Of a stretch of 25,099 bases of DNA, positions 17,335 through 24,972 are shown in pieces. The notes below the pieces were generated by a model. It worked only from the letters and a program-made list of their open reading frames with translations. It was not told where the DNA came from and did not search any database. The translations under genes and the position numbers were made by a program. Numbering within the stretch: the stretch's first letter is position 1; each line of letters starts with the position of its first letter. The stretch spans positions 1-25,099 of the forward strand of contig JADGBB010000020.1 of NCBI GenBank assembly GCA_015231715.1, given 5' to 3'. The DNA comes from Candidatus Omnitrophota bacterium (GTDB lineage: Bacteria > Omnitrophota > Koll11 > Tantalellales > Tantalellaceae).

Positions 17335-17460
17335 TTATTCCCGGTCGAAGAGCACAACATTATCACTCTTGAAACTCAGCACCAACTGGTAACTTTCAAA
17401 GAAAAACTCCGTTTTTTTTCCATTCGGGATCGCCTCCGAGTTAATCGTATCGCCATGCAC
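17335..17460 (-). CDS. short orphan ORF, possible gene remnant
   Basis: 41 residues from GTG (17460), containing INSEAIPNGKKTEFFFESYQ and ending VVLFDRE. AAAGGGG lies about 9 bases upstream. The frame is open a few codons further back to a stop. The strand-like composition reads as protein rather than chance, but I recognise no family. It could be the C-terminal remnant of a lost gene. This is the only candidate coding content between the TetR promoter and the DUF6132-like gene. Confidence 0.3.
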   Translation of the reverse strand: MHGDTINSEAIPNGKKTEFFFESYQLVLSFKSDNVVLFDRE

Positions 17461-17510
17461 TAAAAATACCCCTTTGAAATATCAGAATTGCCAGACTGAA
17501 TGATGCACAT

Positions 17511-17678
17511 TTAATATTTTTTTTTCAACATTGTAATCATTATGCCCAAGAGAATTCCTATTAATGTACTAACAATAGGATCATTGGTTAATGGGCACAT
17601 ACCTGAGGCACATTTGCCAAAATATCCGATCGCAAAACCTATAGAACATCCAATAAGGCCACCTATTATAACCCTCAC
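17511..17678 (-). CDS. small DUF6132-like membrane protein
   Basis: 55 residues beginning with GTG. Two hydrophobic stretches (about 3-20 and 34-50) flank GKCASGMCPLTNDPIVS, which matches the 'GC/KxSGxCPLTSNP' core of DUF6132 small inner-membrane proteins. The two Cys in C-x4-C could coordinate metal or act in thiol chemistry; the family's function is not known. AAGGGG lies 7 bases before the start. The GTG overlaps the stop of the receiver gene as GTGA, so it is translationally coupled to it. A thioredoxin-CcdA protein is encoded in the same series, compatible with a redox role, by inference only. Confidence 0.8.
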   Translation of the reverse strand: MRVIIGGLIGCSIGFAIGYFGKCASGMCPLTNDPIVSTLIGILLGIMITMLKKKY

Positions 17679-18061
17679 AACAACACCCCTTGAATTAGAT
17701 CAACTAACGTCCGGTCATCGAACGGTTTTTGCAAATATGCTACAGCCCCAGCGCTTAAAGCCATTTCTCTAATTCCACCGTTCTTAGTCGCTGAAACAAG
17801 TATCACCGGCCGGCCGGACTTGGAGGCGACTATCCGCTTCAAGGTTTTCCATCCGTCCATCACAGGCATGTGGATGTCTAGGAGCAAACAACCCTGCACG
17901 TTGTCGGGTACAGCTTTAAAGAAATTTTCTGAAGAGGTGAATGTCTCAACTATAAATCCATATGTACCCAGTAGCACACTTAATGCACGGCACACTGAAA
18001 TATCATCGTCCACAATAAAGACTTTTTGCTTGTCCCGAGAATATCGCGCGGATTCTTTCAT
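17675..18061 (-). CDS. single-domain response regulator (receiver only)
   Basis: 128 residues, all one receiver domain. The acidic pocket is VDDD near 17-20, the phosphoacceptor Asp is in LLLDIHMPVMDGW near 61, the switch Ser in VSATK, and the conserved Lys in LQKPFDD. There is no output domain, so it should act through protein contact or as a phosphate sink, like CheY or Spo0F. It resembles the receiver of the FixJ-type protein at 24161-24778 (both start with IVDDD-x-SV-x-RAL). Its ATG shares one base with the TAA of the upstream gene, and its stop overlaps the DUF6132-like start. A FixL-type kinase fragment lies at the right end of the window and might be its partner. Confidence 0.9.
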   Translation of the reverse strand: MKESARYSRDKQKVFIVDDDISVCRALSVLLGTYGFIVETFTSSENFFKAVPDNVQGCLLLDIHMPVMDGWKTLKRIVASKSGRPVILVSATKNGGIREMALSAGAVAYLQKPFDDRTLVDLIQGVLL

Positions 18062-18690
18062 TACTCAATGACCACATTGTCAATGTAGACGGCGCCGTTA
18101 TAAGGCGGTCCGGATTTGGCGGTACTCACATCATACTCTATTCTAACCGCTATCTTTTTTATTTCGCTTAGGTTTCCAATAACACATTCTTCACCTTTAT
18201 TGCATTTCCATGCCCACATCTCCCCTTTCTCAGACATATCAAGAGGAACTTTAACAGTCACCCACTTGCCGATATTCAGTCGAACAACGTCCCGGGATTC
18301 GATCCACTGATCTGTTTTGTCAATGGTCAGTATGATCTTAGCAGCCATCTCTCCCGACGGCGCGTCCTCGGGAAGATAAATATCAACAGAGATGCTTTTG
18401 TACCCCTCTAGGTTTATCTTCAGATCTTCTTGATATTCGACAATAGCCGCGGCCCAAGAATCTCCTGGGAAAGCGCATTTAAGCGCAAGCGATGACTTTC
18501 CGGAGGAGAAATGTTCCGAACTTATCGATACACTTTCACCGACAACGTCATTCTGATACAGCGCCCAATCCGGGATCATCCATCCTTGAGTATCTTTTTC
18601 AAAATCAAAACGTATCGGTGTTTCAGCGCACCAGGCGGTATGAGCCGCTAATGTCACCATGATGATTGCAACTACTATACGTGCCTTCAT
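18061..18690 (-). CDS. secreted carbohydrate-binding-module-like protein
   Basis: 209 residues with a signal peptide, MKARIVVAIIMVTLAAHTAWCAE, probably cut after WCA; the Cys is not in a good lipobox. The mature part is a single beta-sandwich: FDFEKDTQGWMIPDW near the start, SSGKSSLALKC, and a last strand YIDNVVIE. This is the pattern of CBM11-like or galactose-binding jelly rolls, where F-E-x-D-x-x-GW and D-N-V are typical. Likely a periplasmic or surface sugar binder with no catalytic domain. AGGAGGG precedes the ATG. It is in the autotransporter to DUF6132 series. The ligand is unknown. Confidence 0.75.
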   Translation of the reverse strand: MKARIVVAIIMVTLAAHTAWCAETPIRFDFEKDTQGWMIPDWALYQNDVVGESVSISSEHFSSGKSSLALKCAFPGDSWAAAIVEYQEDLKINLEGYKSISVDIYLPEDAPSGEMAAKIILTIDKTDQWIESRDVVRLNIGKWVTVKVPLDMSEKGEMWAWKCNKGEECVIGNLSEIKKIAVRIEYDVSTAKSGPPYNGAVYIDNVVIE

Positions 18691-18708
18691 ATGATCCCTC
18701 CTAAAAAG

Positions 18709-19905
18709 TTATGCTCTCCATATCAAAAATACACCAAACCCAAAGAAAAGTATCGCCATGATAAACTTTATCGGCAAAAGATACTTTTTAAAAAAACCGG
18801 AAAATCGTTCTGTTGTTACGCCAAGTACAGCGAAAACAAATATTATTAAAAGCGGCACCACGAACATAAAATTGTAAAGCAGAAGATATCCCGCCGCCTT
18901 CAGTTTAAGCGGCGAAGTCTTTAAAATAAATGATATGGTAGGGAGGTAAGCCTGCCCCGTGCAAACCGCCTCCAGAAGCGAGACAAGAAAACCCGTAAGC
19001 AATGCGCTCACTATCACTTTAATAGACGATTTTCGTTCGGCTCTTATCCCTGTGGTTCTATTGGTTACCCTGCCGAATAACCGGATCACTTTATGTATCT
19101 GATTTTTAATGCCTTTCGGCAGCTGCAGTAACATCCCTTCGGTTTTTCCTGTCGAAAGAAACTTAAAGAAATCATATGCTGCTAAAATACCGAATATGAT
19201 ACTGAAAACCCCTATTGAATAATTGATGATCTTTACCAGAAGCCAAAACCTGTTCAGTCGATAAAGAAATCCGAACGCCCCTAACCCTATCAATAGGTAT
19301 GTTATGAACACCGCGAAAATAAAACTGATACCTATTCCGACTAGTTCCTTTTTCTTGTATCCCTGCAAAGCCATAAATGACATGAAAAATATGATAACCG
19401 TAAAAGCACAAGGGTTAAGTCCATCAATAAATCCGACGCCGATAATGATAGCGGGCGTGAACCTTTTAAATCTCAAAATAAGATCTACCTCCGGCAATAC
19501 CCCTGGGTCTTTCTCGCAAGATAACTTCATGGCATTTTCAATAAAACTCTCCCAGCCGTTTTTAATATTGTCATATCCGTTTATAAAATGCCCACACATA
19601 TAAAATACTGGGAGAGACCCCTTTAACACAATACCGTGTTTTTCCTGGAGACCCAGTAAAAGCGTATAATTTTCAATAATATCGATATCCCGGTATTCCA
19701 GGATGATCTTATCCGCATATTTTTCCTCTATTTTAGGTACAATTTCCCTCTCGACCTTGATACAAGAGGAACAGCCAGGCGAATGAAAAATACTAAGCGT
19801 TAGCTTATTCTCATCGGTTTGCTGACAATTACCAACGATTGCGGCGCTAAAAAAAATAACGACTACGCTTATTTGAAATAATATTTTTTTAATACCCACA
19901 CCCAT
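18709..19905 (-). CDS. thioredoxin - CcdA/DsbD-type membrane thiol transporter
   Basis: About 398 residues. After an N-terminal hydrophobic segment (7-25), a thioredoxin-like domain carries CSSC (Cys45/Cys48 in HSPGCSSCIKVE). From about 146 on come multiple membrane helices with the two CcdA-type Cys, in GLNPCAF and EAVCTGQAYLP. This layout resembles DsbD/CcdA proteins that carry electrons across the inner membrane to periplasmic thiols, but with the thioredoxin domain first. The frame opens with GTG at 19911, but AAGGAG fits the ATG at 19905 (5-base spacing). It follows the enzyme I paralog by 37 bases. The reductant target could include the exported proteins here, though that is a guess. 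Confidence 0.85.
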   Translation of the reverse strand: MGVGIKKILFQISVVVIFFSAAIVGNCQQTDENKLTLSIFHSPGCSSCIKVEREIVPKIEEKYADKIILEYRDIDIIENYTLLLGLQEKHGIVLKGSLPVFYMCGHFINGYDNIKNGWESFIENAMKLSCEKDPGVLPEVDLILRFKRFTPAIIIGVGFIDGLNPCAFTVIIFFMSFMALQGYKKKELVGIGISFIFAVFITYLLIGLGAFGFLYRLNRFWLLVKIINYSIGVFSIIFGILAAYDFFKFLSTGKTEGMLLQLPKGIKNQIHKVIRLFGRVTNRTTGIRAERKSSIKVIVSALLTGFLVSLLEAVCTGQAYLPTISFILKTSPLKLKAAGYLLLYNFMFVVPLLIIFVFAVLGVTTERFSGFFKKYLLPIKFIMAILFFGFGVFLIWRA

Positions 19906-19942
19906 CGTCACTCCTTAGAGTTTTACTAAGCATTACACATAT

Positions 19943-21652
19943 CTATTTATCTTTCCCTGAGTGCAACTCTGCTCTATTTTCTGTAAGACGAATTATTTTG
20001 TATTTAATGTAAGGAACCAAGGCTGACTGCACACTAAAGTTCCTTAATCCAATATCCAAAAACATTTTTGTGAAATTAAGATTGCCTGCTAATTCTCCGC
20101 AGATACTGCAATCTTTACCGGCCTCTTTAGCTTTTAGGATAATGTCTTTAAGAGAATTAACAATAAGGTGATTTCCGGCCTTGTAATATTCAGAAACTTC
20201 TATTTTTTCTCTGCCCGCAGCCATAACATATTGCACTAGATCATTTGTCCCGATACATAAAAAATCAGAATGCAGAAGTACATCATCAATACACAAAAGT
20301 GCAGCCGGGGTTTCGATCATAGATCCCAGAAAAAGGTCTTCGTTAAAAGATACTTTCTCTTTGCGCAGCTTCTCCTTTTCCTGCGAAAAATACTTCCGGA
20401 CTTCTATCATATCAGTAGGGAGAGTAACCATCGGGACAGAAACCTTCACGTTAAATTTTGCACTCAATCTCAGAAAAACCCTTAGCTGCATCTCTAATAA
20501 ACTGGGATATTTTAAAAGCAGCCTTACTCCGCTTAATCCTAAAGCCGGATCTTTAATTTCCACAATATCCAGAAAGGGCAGTGTTTTATCTCCGCCAATA
20601 TCTAAGAGCCTAAGATTAACCTCTTGTTCGCCCACACAATCCAAAGACTCAACTAATTGAGAGTACAGATTTTCTTCAGCAGGAAAATTTTGGCTGTCCA
20701 TATAAAGCGGTTCTGTACGATAAAGACCGATACCATCCGCCCCGCAATCTACAGCCATTTTGATATCCCCTAAAGAAGATACATTAGCATTTACTTTAAT
20801 TGGCTCTCCATCCTTTTTTAAATTAATATTTTTAATAAGTTTTAAAACTTTGATCCTCTGTTTCAACCTCTTTTGAATTAATAAAGGATAGGATTCAAGC
20901 TCTGCCTGGGTCGGATTGACAATAACTATTCCCTTTTCACCATCAACAATAACTATTGTTCCCTGAGCGAGTGAATCAATTGGGATATTTATTTTTGAAA
21001 TAAATGGAATATCCAATGCCTTTGCGAGTATCGCAGAATGTGAATTTTGCGTGCCTTCAACCGTAACGATAGCTTTTACATTTTTTTTATTAAAAGAGGC
21101 AGTATCTGAAGGAAGAAGCCGATGCGCAAATATTACAGAATCTTTATAGCAGTCCAAAACACTATTTTTGTGCGCCCTTCCGACTAGAGCCCTGAGAAGG
21201 CGCCTACCGACATCCGTAACATCATTTGCCCTCTCTTGAATGGCTGATATTTCTTGACCCCTTATCTTTTTTTCCCACTTTCCAAATACTTCCTGAACAA
21301 TTTGTTCAACATTAACCTTCTTCTTCTTTAAACTTTTTATAATATCATTAACCAATTCTTCGTCTTTCAAGATCAGTTGATGAGCACCAAAAATCTCCGC
21401 ATGTCCAGTACCTATCTCATTAGACACCTTTGACTTTAATTTTTCCAGGTCACTATAAACTCTGTTGATCGCTTTTTCTAATCTTTCCAGCTCTTCTTCA
21501 ACTTGTTTTTCAGTTAATTTTTTTTTCTCGATTTCACGCGTTAAAATGTCCTGATAATAAAACACCCGTCCTACGGCAAAACTCCTTACAATGGGTTCAC
21601 CGCGAATAACTATCCGCTTCGGAACTGATTTTATCTTTTTCGATTTAGAAAT
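19943..21652 (-). CDS. PTS enzyme I paralog, probable ATT start
   Basis: About 569 residues from the ATT, 540 from the first standard start, GTG at 21565. Family landmarks: phosphoacceptor His in GTQNSHSAILAKAL, GIGLYRTEPLYM, RLLDIGGDKTLPFL, GLSGVRLLL, GSMIETPAAL, GTNDLVQYVMAAGR, and Cys in CSICGELAGN. The GTG start would remove the first beta-strand, which is encoded upstream as IVIRGEPIVRSFAVGRVFYY. The only start with a good site is ATT at 21652, 6 bases after AGGAG (21659-21663). The gene follows the autotransporter stop by 17 bases, so it is probably co-transcribed. It is a paralog of 13532-15307. No HPr is in the window, so its target may be regulatory. Confidence 0.85.
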   Translation of the reverse strand: MSKSKKIKSVPKRIVIRGEPIVRSFAVGRVFYYQDILTREIEKKKLTEKQVEEELERLEKAINRVYSDLEKLKSKVSNEIGTGHAEIFGAHQLILKDEELVNDIIKSLKKKKVNVEQIVQEVFGKWEKKIRGQEISAIQERANDVTDVGRRLLRALVGRAHKNSVLDCYKDSVIFAHRLLPSDTASFNKKNVKAIVTVEGTQNSHSAILAKALDIPFISKINIPIDSLAQGTIVIVDGEKGIVIVNPTQAELESYPLLIQKRLKQRIKVLKLIKNINLKKDGEPIKVNANVSSLGDIKMAVDCGADGIGLYRTEPLYMDSQNFPAEENLYSQLVESLDCVGEQEVNLRLLDIGGDKTLPFLDIVEIKDPALGLSGVRLLLKYPSLLEMQLRVFLRLSAKFNVKVSVPMVTLPTDMIEVRKYFSQEKEKLRKEKVSFNEDLFLGSMIETPAALLCIDDVLLHSDFLCIGTNDLVQYVMAAGREKIEVSEYYKAGNHLIVNSLKDIILKAKEAGKDCSICGELAGNLNFTKMFLDIGLRNFSVQSALVPYIKYKIIRLTENRAELHSGKDK

Positions 21653-21669
21653 TTTAAACTCCTCTTAAC

Positions 21670-23910
21670 TTAGAACCGAATTGTAGCCCTAAGCGTTCCC
21701 TGATGAGCAGCGTACTCTTCAGTTGTCCAGTAATAGTCGTAAACCGCTTCGATCGAAAATGCTACCGAACTACATGCAAACGGAGTGAATGAAAGACCTG
21801 CACCGACATTATATGTATCATCAGATGACTTCACACCCTCGGTTGTAATAGCCCCGGCTCCTTCGGCTGTAAATGTCGTAGTCTGTTTCATTTTTGGATT
21901 CATCAGCTCATGAAACCACTTACCATGTATCTCCGGAACATACAGTTGATCATTATGTTTAAAATCATAAGCAACCTTTCCGCCGACGCCTGACTCAAGA
22001 AAATCATAACTCTGAGAATCAACTTTAAGATTAAGAGCTCCGGCACCGGTTTCCGTATAGGCACCTATATTTACATGGCTGTAACGCATTGAAATAACGG
22101 GCGTTATTGTGAACTCATTAATGTGAAAATTATATCCTGTGTCCACATACGCTGCGTATTCCTGGCCATTATAATCGGCTTTTGCAAGACGATTTACACC
22201 GGTAAATGAGATGTACCTATTACCTTCATACTCATTCCATCCAAATGAGCCGCTAGCGTTCATATACCAGTCTTCGATCTGATGCCTTAAATAGACTGTT
22301 GCTTGATACGTATCAAAATCAGTATTGGCATCGCTTTTCTTTCCATCTATTTCGCTTTGTGAATATCCAAATCCGACACCTATTCGTGTATCCGGACCAA
22401 GAGGAGTGTCTGCAGCAAGCACCGCTCCAAGAGTTTGAATGTCATACCCGTCAAAGCTGCCCCTATTACCTTGCTCTCCAAAATATCCAAAACCTTTTGC
22501 CCAAATACCTATATCTTCAGCTGTCCCTGAGCCTTCCATTATATCCCCCGTAGAAATGCCGGTCATCCCGCTCTGGTAACCGGATGAGTTTCTGTCGATT
22601 ATGCTGCAGGCGTCTAGACGAGATACCCAAAGATTCTGAAACTGTCTAGTCCCCTGAAATGTCGCTTGAGGCGTCGCTCTACTTGAAGACGAAGGGTCAA
22701 GTTGTGCAACCGCACTTTTAACCACGTTAGGATCCGTCATGTTATTGATCGCAATTACGACTTCATTCATATCCGGATCATTAGCTGCGTCGATTATGGT
22801 ATCTACTACCGGATCATCCGATGCCTGTAGCGGTATCTTGCTCAATTCTAATTGTATATTTCCCACGTTGGTGGGAGTGGCAGTAAACGTGTAAAGAGGA
22901 TTTGTCCCGCCTGCAAGCGCCACCGTTACAGTTTGTCCCGTTGCCCCGGCGCCGTTATTATCTACAATAGTAAATATAGTACCAACAGGGATGAACGTCC
23001 CCGTAGGGATAGTCACATTAACGATGGGATCTCCGGTATAGGTAAAAGCCCCGACGGCATCGATATTGCCGTAGACCGTCGCGCTAGCAAGCGTCGTATT
23101 GATCCCATTCCCGGCTGCAGATATCAACTCATTAGCGAAAGCACCGCGAAGGTTCAACGTATTTGTTCCAAGATCAAACTCATACGTGTGCACAGCACCT
23201 GTAATCTGTGAGGTCACTCCGGCAGTACTTCCGCCGTCAACTTGTATAGACTTAAGAGCAAACGCTGTGCCCATTGAGCCAGTCCATTGATCACTACCGG
23301 CTGCTGCTCCCATAAGATTCAATGTGCCCTGGTTTGCCGTACCGCCCAACATGCTGATGTCGCCTGTTACACGCGTATTAGCATAAACATTTATCGTACC
23401 GTCACCTGTAAAATTTGTATTCGTTACTGCGTCTGTAATGACACCACTTCTGTAATTCACTGTACCGGCATCTACATTCAATGTAGTATTAAGAACTCTC
23501 CCATAGAAATCTACCGTAGTACCCACGCCGCCGATAAGATCCATTTGCATTATAATTGCTCCAACACCAATGGTCCCAAACACCTTTGAATCCCCTGCAA
23601 AAGTGAAGTAAGCAAAACTGGCATCATCGGCATACGCCGCAGATAGCAGGGAATTTGTCACATTTCCGCCGGCTGAGTTTGCGGTATAAATATTAGACCC
23701 CGCTGTAATGTTCAAAAACGTATTAGCACCGGCGCCGAGATCATCAGTATCCATATGAACACCGTCCAAAATACCACTTGCGTTTATGTTTACTCCGGGA
23801 GCCGCGCCACCGCTAACAACATCCTGCACAGCGGCAAAACTCGGTATACACCAAGTTACCATAACAGCAACCGCCAATATAACCGACACCATTTTTTTTG
23901 TTCGTTTCAT
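21670..23910 (-). CDS. autotransporter (type Va-like) with C-terminal beta-barrel
   Basis: 746 residues. Signal peptide MKRTKKMVSVILAVAVMVTWCIPSFAA; the passenger (about 27-430) is rich in G, T, N, A and V with strand repeats such as GTINVYANTRVTG and GTLNLMGA, the beta-helix style. A short segment with AQLDPSSSSRATPQATFQG leads to the barrel (about 455-746), which starts IGIWAKGFGYFGEQGN and ends in TLRATIRF, with terminal Phe. Autotransporter barrels insert through the BAM complex and export the passenger. AGGGAGG lies before the ATG. The leader has the shared 19-base element at 24082-24100 and two alternative hairpins. The passenger has no recognisable enzyme; adhesion is a guess. Confidence 0.9.
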   Translation of the reverse strand: MKRTKKMVSVILAVAVMVTWCIPSFAAVQDVVSGGAAPGVNINASGILDGVHMDTDDLGAGANTFLNITAGSNIYTANSAGGNVTNSLLSAAYADDASFAYFTFAGDSKVFGTIGVGAIIMQMDLIGGVGTTVDFYGRVLNTTLNVDAGTVNYRSGVITDAVTNTNFTGDGTINVYANTRVTGDISMLGGTANQGTLNLMGAAAGSDQWTGSMGTAFALKSIQVDGGSTAGVTSQITGAVHTYEFDLGTNTLNLRGAFANELISAAGNGINTTLASATVYGNIDAVGAFTYTGDPIVNVTIPTGTFIPVGTIFTIVDNNGAGATGQTVTVALAGGTNPLYTFTATPTNVGNIQLELSKIPLQASDDPVVDTIIDAANDPDMNEVVIAINNMTDPNVVKSAVAQLDPSSSSRATPQATFQGTRQFQNLWVSRLDACSIIDRNSSGYQSGMTGISTGDIMEGSGTAEDIGIWAKGFGYFGEQGNRGSFDGYDIQTLGAVLAADTPLGPDTRIGVGFGYSQSEIDGKKSDANTDFDTYQATVYLRHQIEDWYMNASGSFGWNEYEGNRYISFTGVNRLAKADYNGQEYAAYVDTGYNFHINEFTITPVISMRYSHVNIGAYTETGAGALNLKVDSQSYDFLESGVGGKVAYDFKHNDQLYVPEIHGKWFHELMNPKMKQTTTFTAEGAGAITTEGVKSSDDTYNVGAGLSFTPFACSSVAFSIEAVYDYYWTTEEYAAHQGTLRATIRF

Positions 23911-23984
23911 AACGTTTCCTCCCTATTCATTGTTTTTTCTTCTTCTCATTTACATTATTCTAAAAATCGAGTACTCACCTGGAC

Positions 23985-24011
23985 GCAGGAAGCTGCATTA
24001 AATCCTGCAGC
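23985..24011 (-). promoter_or_regulatory. alternative stem-loops in the autotransporter leader
   Basis: GCAGGA (23985-23990) pairs with TCCTGC (24003-24008), while GCTGCA (23992-23997) pairs with TGCAGC (24006-24011). The two stems share bases and exclude each other. They lie 75-100 bases before the start codon. Could be chance; no T-run follows, so not a terminator. Confidence 0.3.
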
Positions 24012-24056
24012 CGAGAGCATCGTTATCTTTTTTAAAATAATTTGAAAACAAATGTC

Positions 24057-24085
24057 ATAGTATAGAAAACAAAAAAAGATATCAA
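24057..24085 (-). promoter_or_regulatory. candidate promoter of the autotransporter
   Basis: Minus-strand TTGATA (24080-24085) and TACTAT (24057-24062), spacing 17, in the 250-base gap before the autotransporter. It overlaps copy C of the shared element and implies a 5' leader of about 140 bases. Inferred from match. Confidence 0.45.
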
Positions 24086-24100
24086 TTGTACTTGGGTATA
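24082..24100 (-). promoter_or_regulatory. 19-base shared upstream element, copy C (autotransporter)
   Basis: Minus-strand TATACCCAAGTACAATTGA, 18 of 19 identical to copy A. Lies 171 bases before the autotransporter start and overlaps a possible -35 box. Confidence 0.55.
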
Positions 24101-24160
24101 ATAGGGTCTTTTCGGGTAGATATTTGCGAAAGTGCTATTTTGTATAGTATATAAGTTAAT

Positions 24161-24778
24161 TCAATTTTTGGAGGAAATAACTCCGGCTTTTTCGGCAAAG
24201 TGGATAAGTTCGGTAACAGTTTCGGCCTGCATTTTTTTCATGACTCGTCCACGATGAACTTTGATAGTCTGCAGCGAAACTCCGCGTTTGTATGCAACCT
24301 GTTTACTAAGCATGCCTTTGGCAACTAATTTAAAAACTTCAAGTTCACGTGGTGACAAAGTACCCATACGAAGTTTTATCGAAGATATTTCGGCCTGATC
24401 TTTATTCTGTGTCTTATCTTTTGAGATAGCACGACTGATGGCCTCCAATAGATCCGTATCCGTGAAAGGCTTTGTCAAAAAATCAACAGCCCCTCCTTTC
24501 ATGGCTTTTACGCTCATAGGAATATCCCCGTGACCTGTAATAAAAACTATCGGGATGGTGAGTTGCCTGTCTGTCATTTCTTTTTGAAGAGTTATACCGT
24601 CCATTTCAGGAAGGCTGACGTCAAGCACGAGACATGCAGATGTTTTAAGACGTTTAGAAGCCAGAAAATCCTTAGCGCACACAAATGTCTTAACATTAAA
24701 ATTATGTGCTTTCAGCAATATGGCTAAAGCCCTGTTTACAGAAACATCGTCATCGACTATGTATATGGTAGAACTCAT
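24161..24778 (-). CDS. FixJ-type response regulator (receiver + LuxR HTH)
   Basis: 205 residues. Receiver: VDDD near 8-11, phosphoacceptor Asp in LVLDVSLPEMDG near 53, Thr in FITGHGD, Lys in LTKPF. Output: LuxR-type HTH at about 138-200 with LSPRELEVFKLVAKGM and SLQTIKVHRGRVMKKM, as in FixJ/TtrR/StyR proteins. It is phosphorylated by a sensor kinase and then binds DNA. The ATG follows the kinase stop directly (TAAATG), so the pair is co-translated. Next downstream is the autotransporter promoter region, a possible target; whether it binds the shared 19-base element is speculation. Confidence 0.94.
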   Translation of the reverse strand: MSSTIYIVDDDVSVNRALAILLKAHNFNVKTFVCAKDFLASKRLKTSACLVLDVSLPEMDGITLQKEMTDRQLTIPIVFITGHGDIPMSVKAMKGGAVDFLTKPFTDTDLLEAISRAISKDKTQNKDQAEISSIKLRMGTLSPRELEVFKLVAKGMLSKQVAYKRGVSLQTIKVHRGRVMKKMQAETVTELIHFAEKAGVISSKN

Positions 24779-24972
24779 TTAATCTTCCCGGTTATATACA
24801 GGAATGGTAAACTGAAAAGATGCCCCGCGATCAACATTGTTCTTTGCGCTCAATTTACCTCCATGCGCTTCGACAATAGAACGGCTGATAGCTAACCCCA
24901 TACCCAAACCGTCCGGCTTATTAGTGAAAAAGTGCGTAAATAACCTGGGGAAGTCTTTTTTCAAAATACCGC
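24779..24972 (-). pseudogene. histidine kinase, C-terminal ATPase fragment cut by the window end
   Basis: About 64 residues of the HATPase domain of a FixL-type kinase: GI, then LKKDFPRLFTHFFTNK, DGLGMGLAISRSIVEAHGG (G2 box and following helix), and FQFTIP. The DxGxG box at the upstream edge is broken at the junction with the 127-base repeat: the frame reaches a stop two codons inside it. The real gene should continue with N-box, dimerisation and sensor domains. Marked broken here because of the assembly-like junction, not because the organism's gene is known to be defective. Partner of the downstream FixJ-type regulator. Confidence 0.85.

Noticed and set aside
17329..17347. CGACCG-loop-CGGTCG hairpin as an intrinsic terminator
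   Set aside because: No T-run follows on either strand; it also lies over the end of the short orphan ORF.
22852..23211. 119-residue plus-strand ORF
   Set aside because: Lies wholly inside the autotransporter gene, has no ribosome site or known motif; it is a frame shadow.
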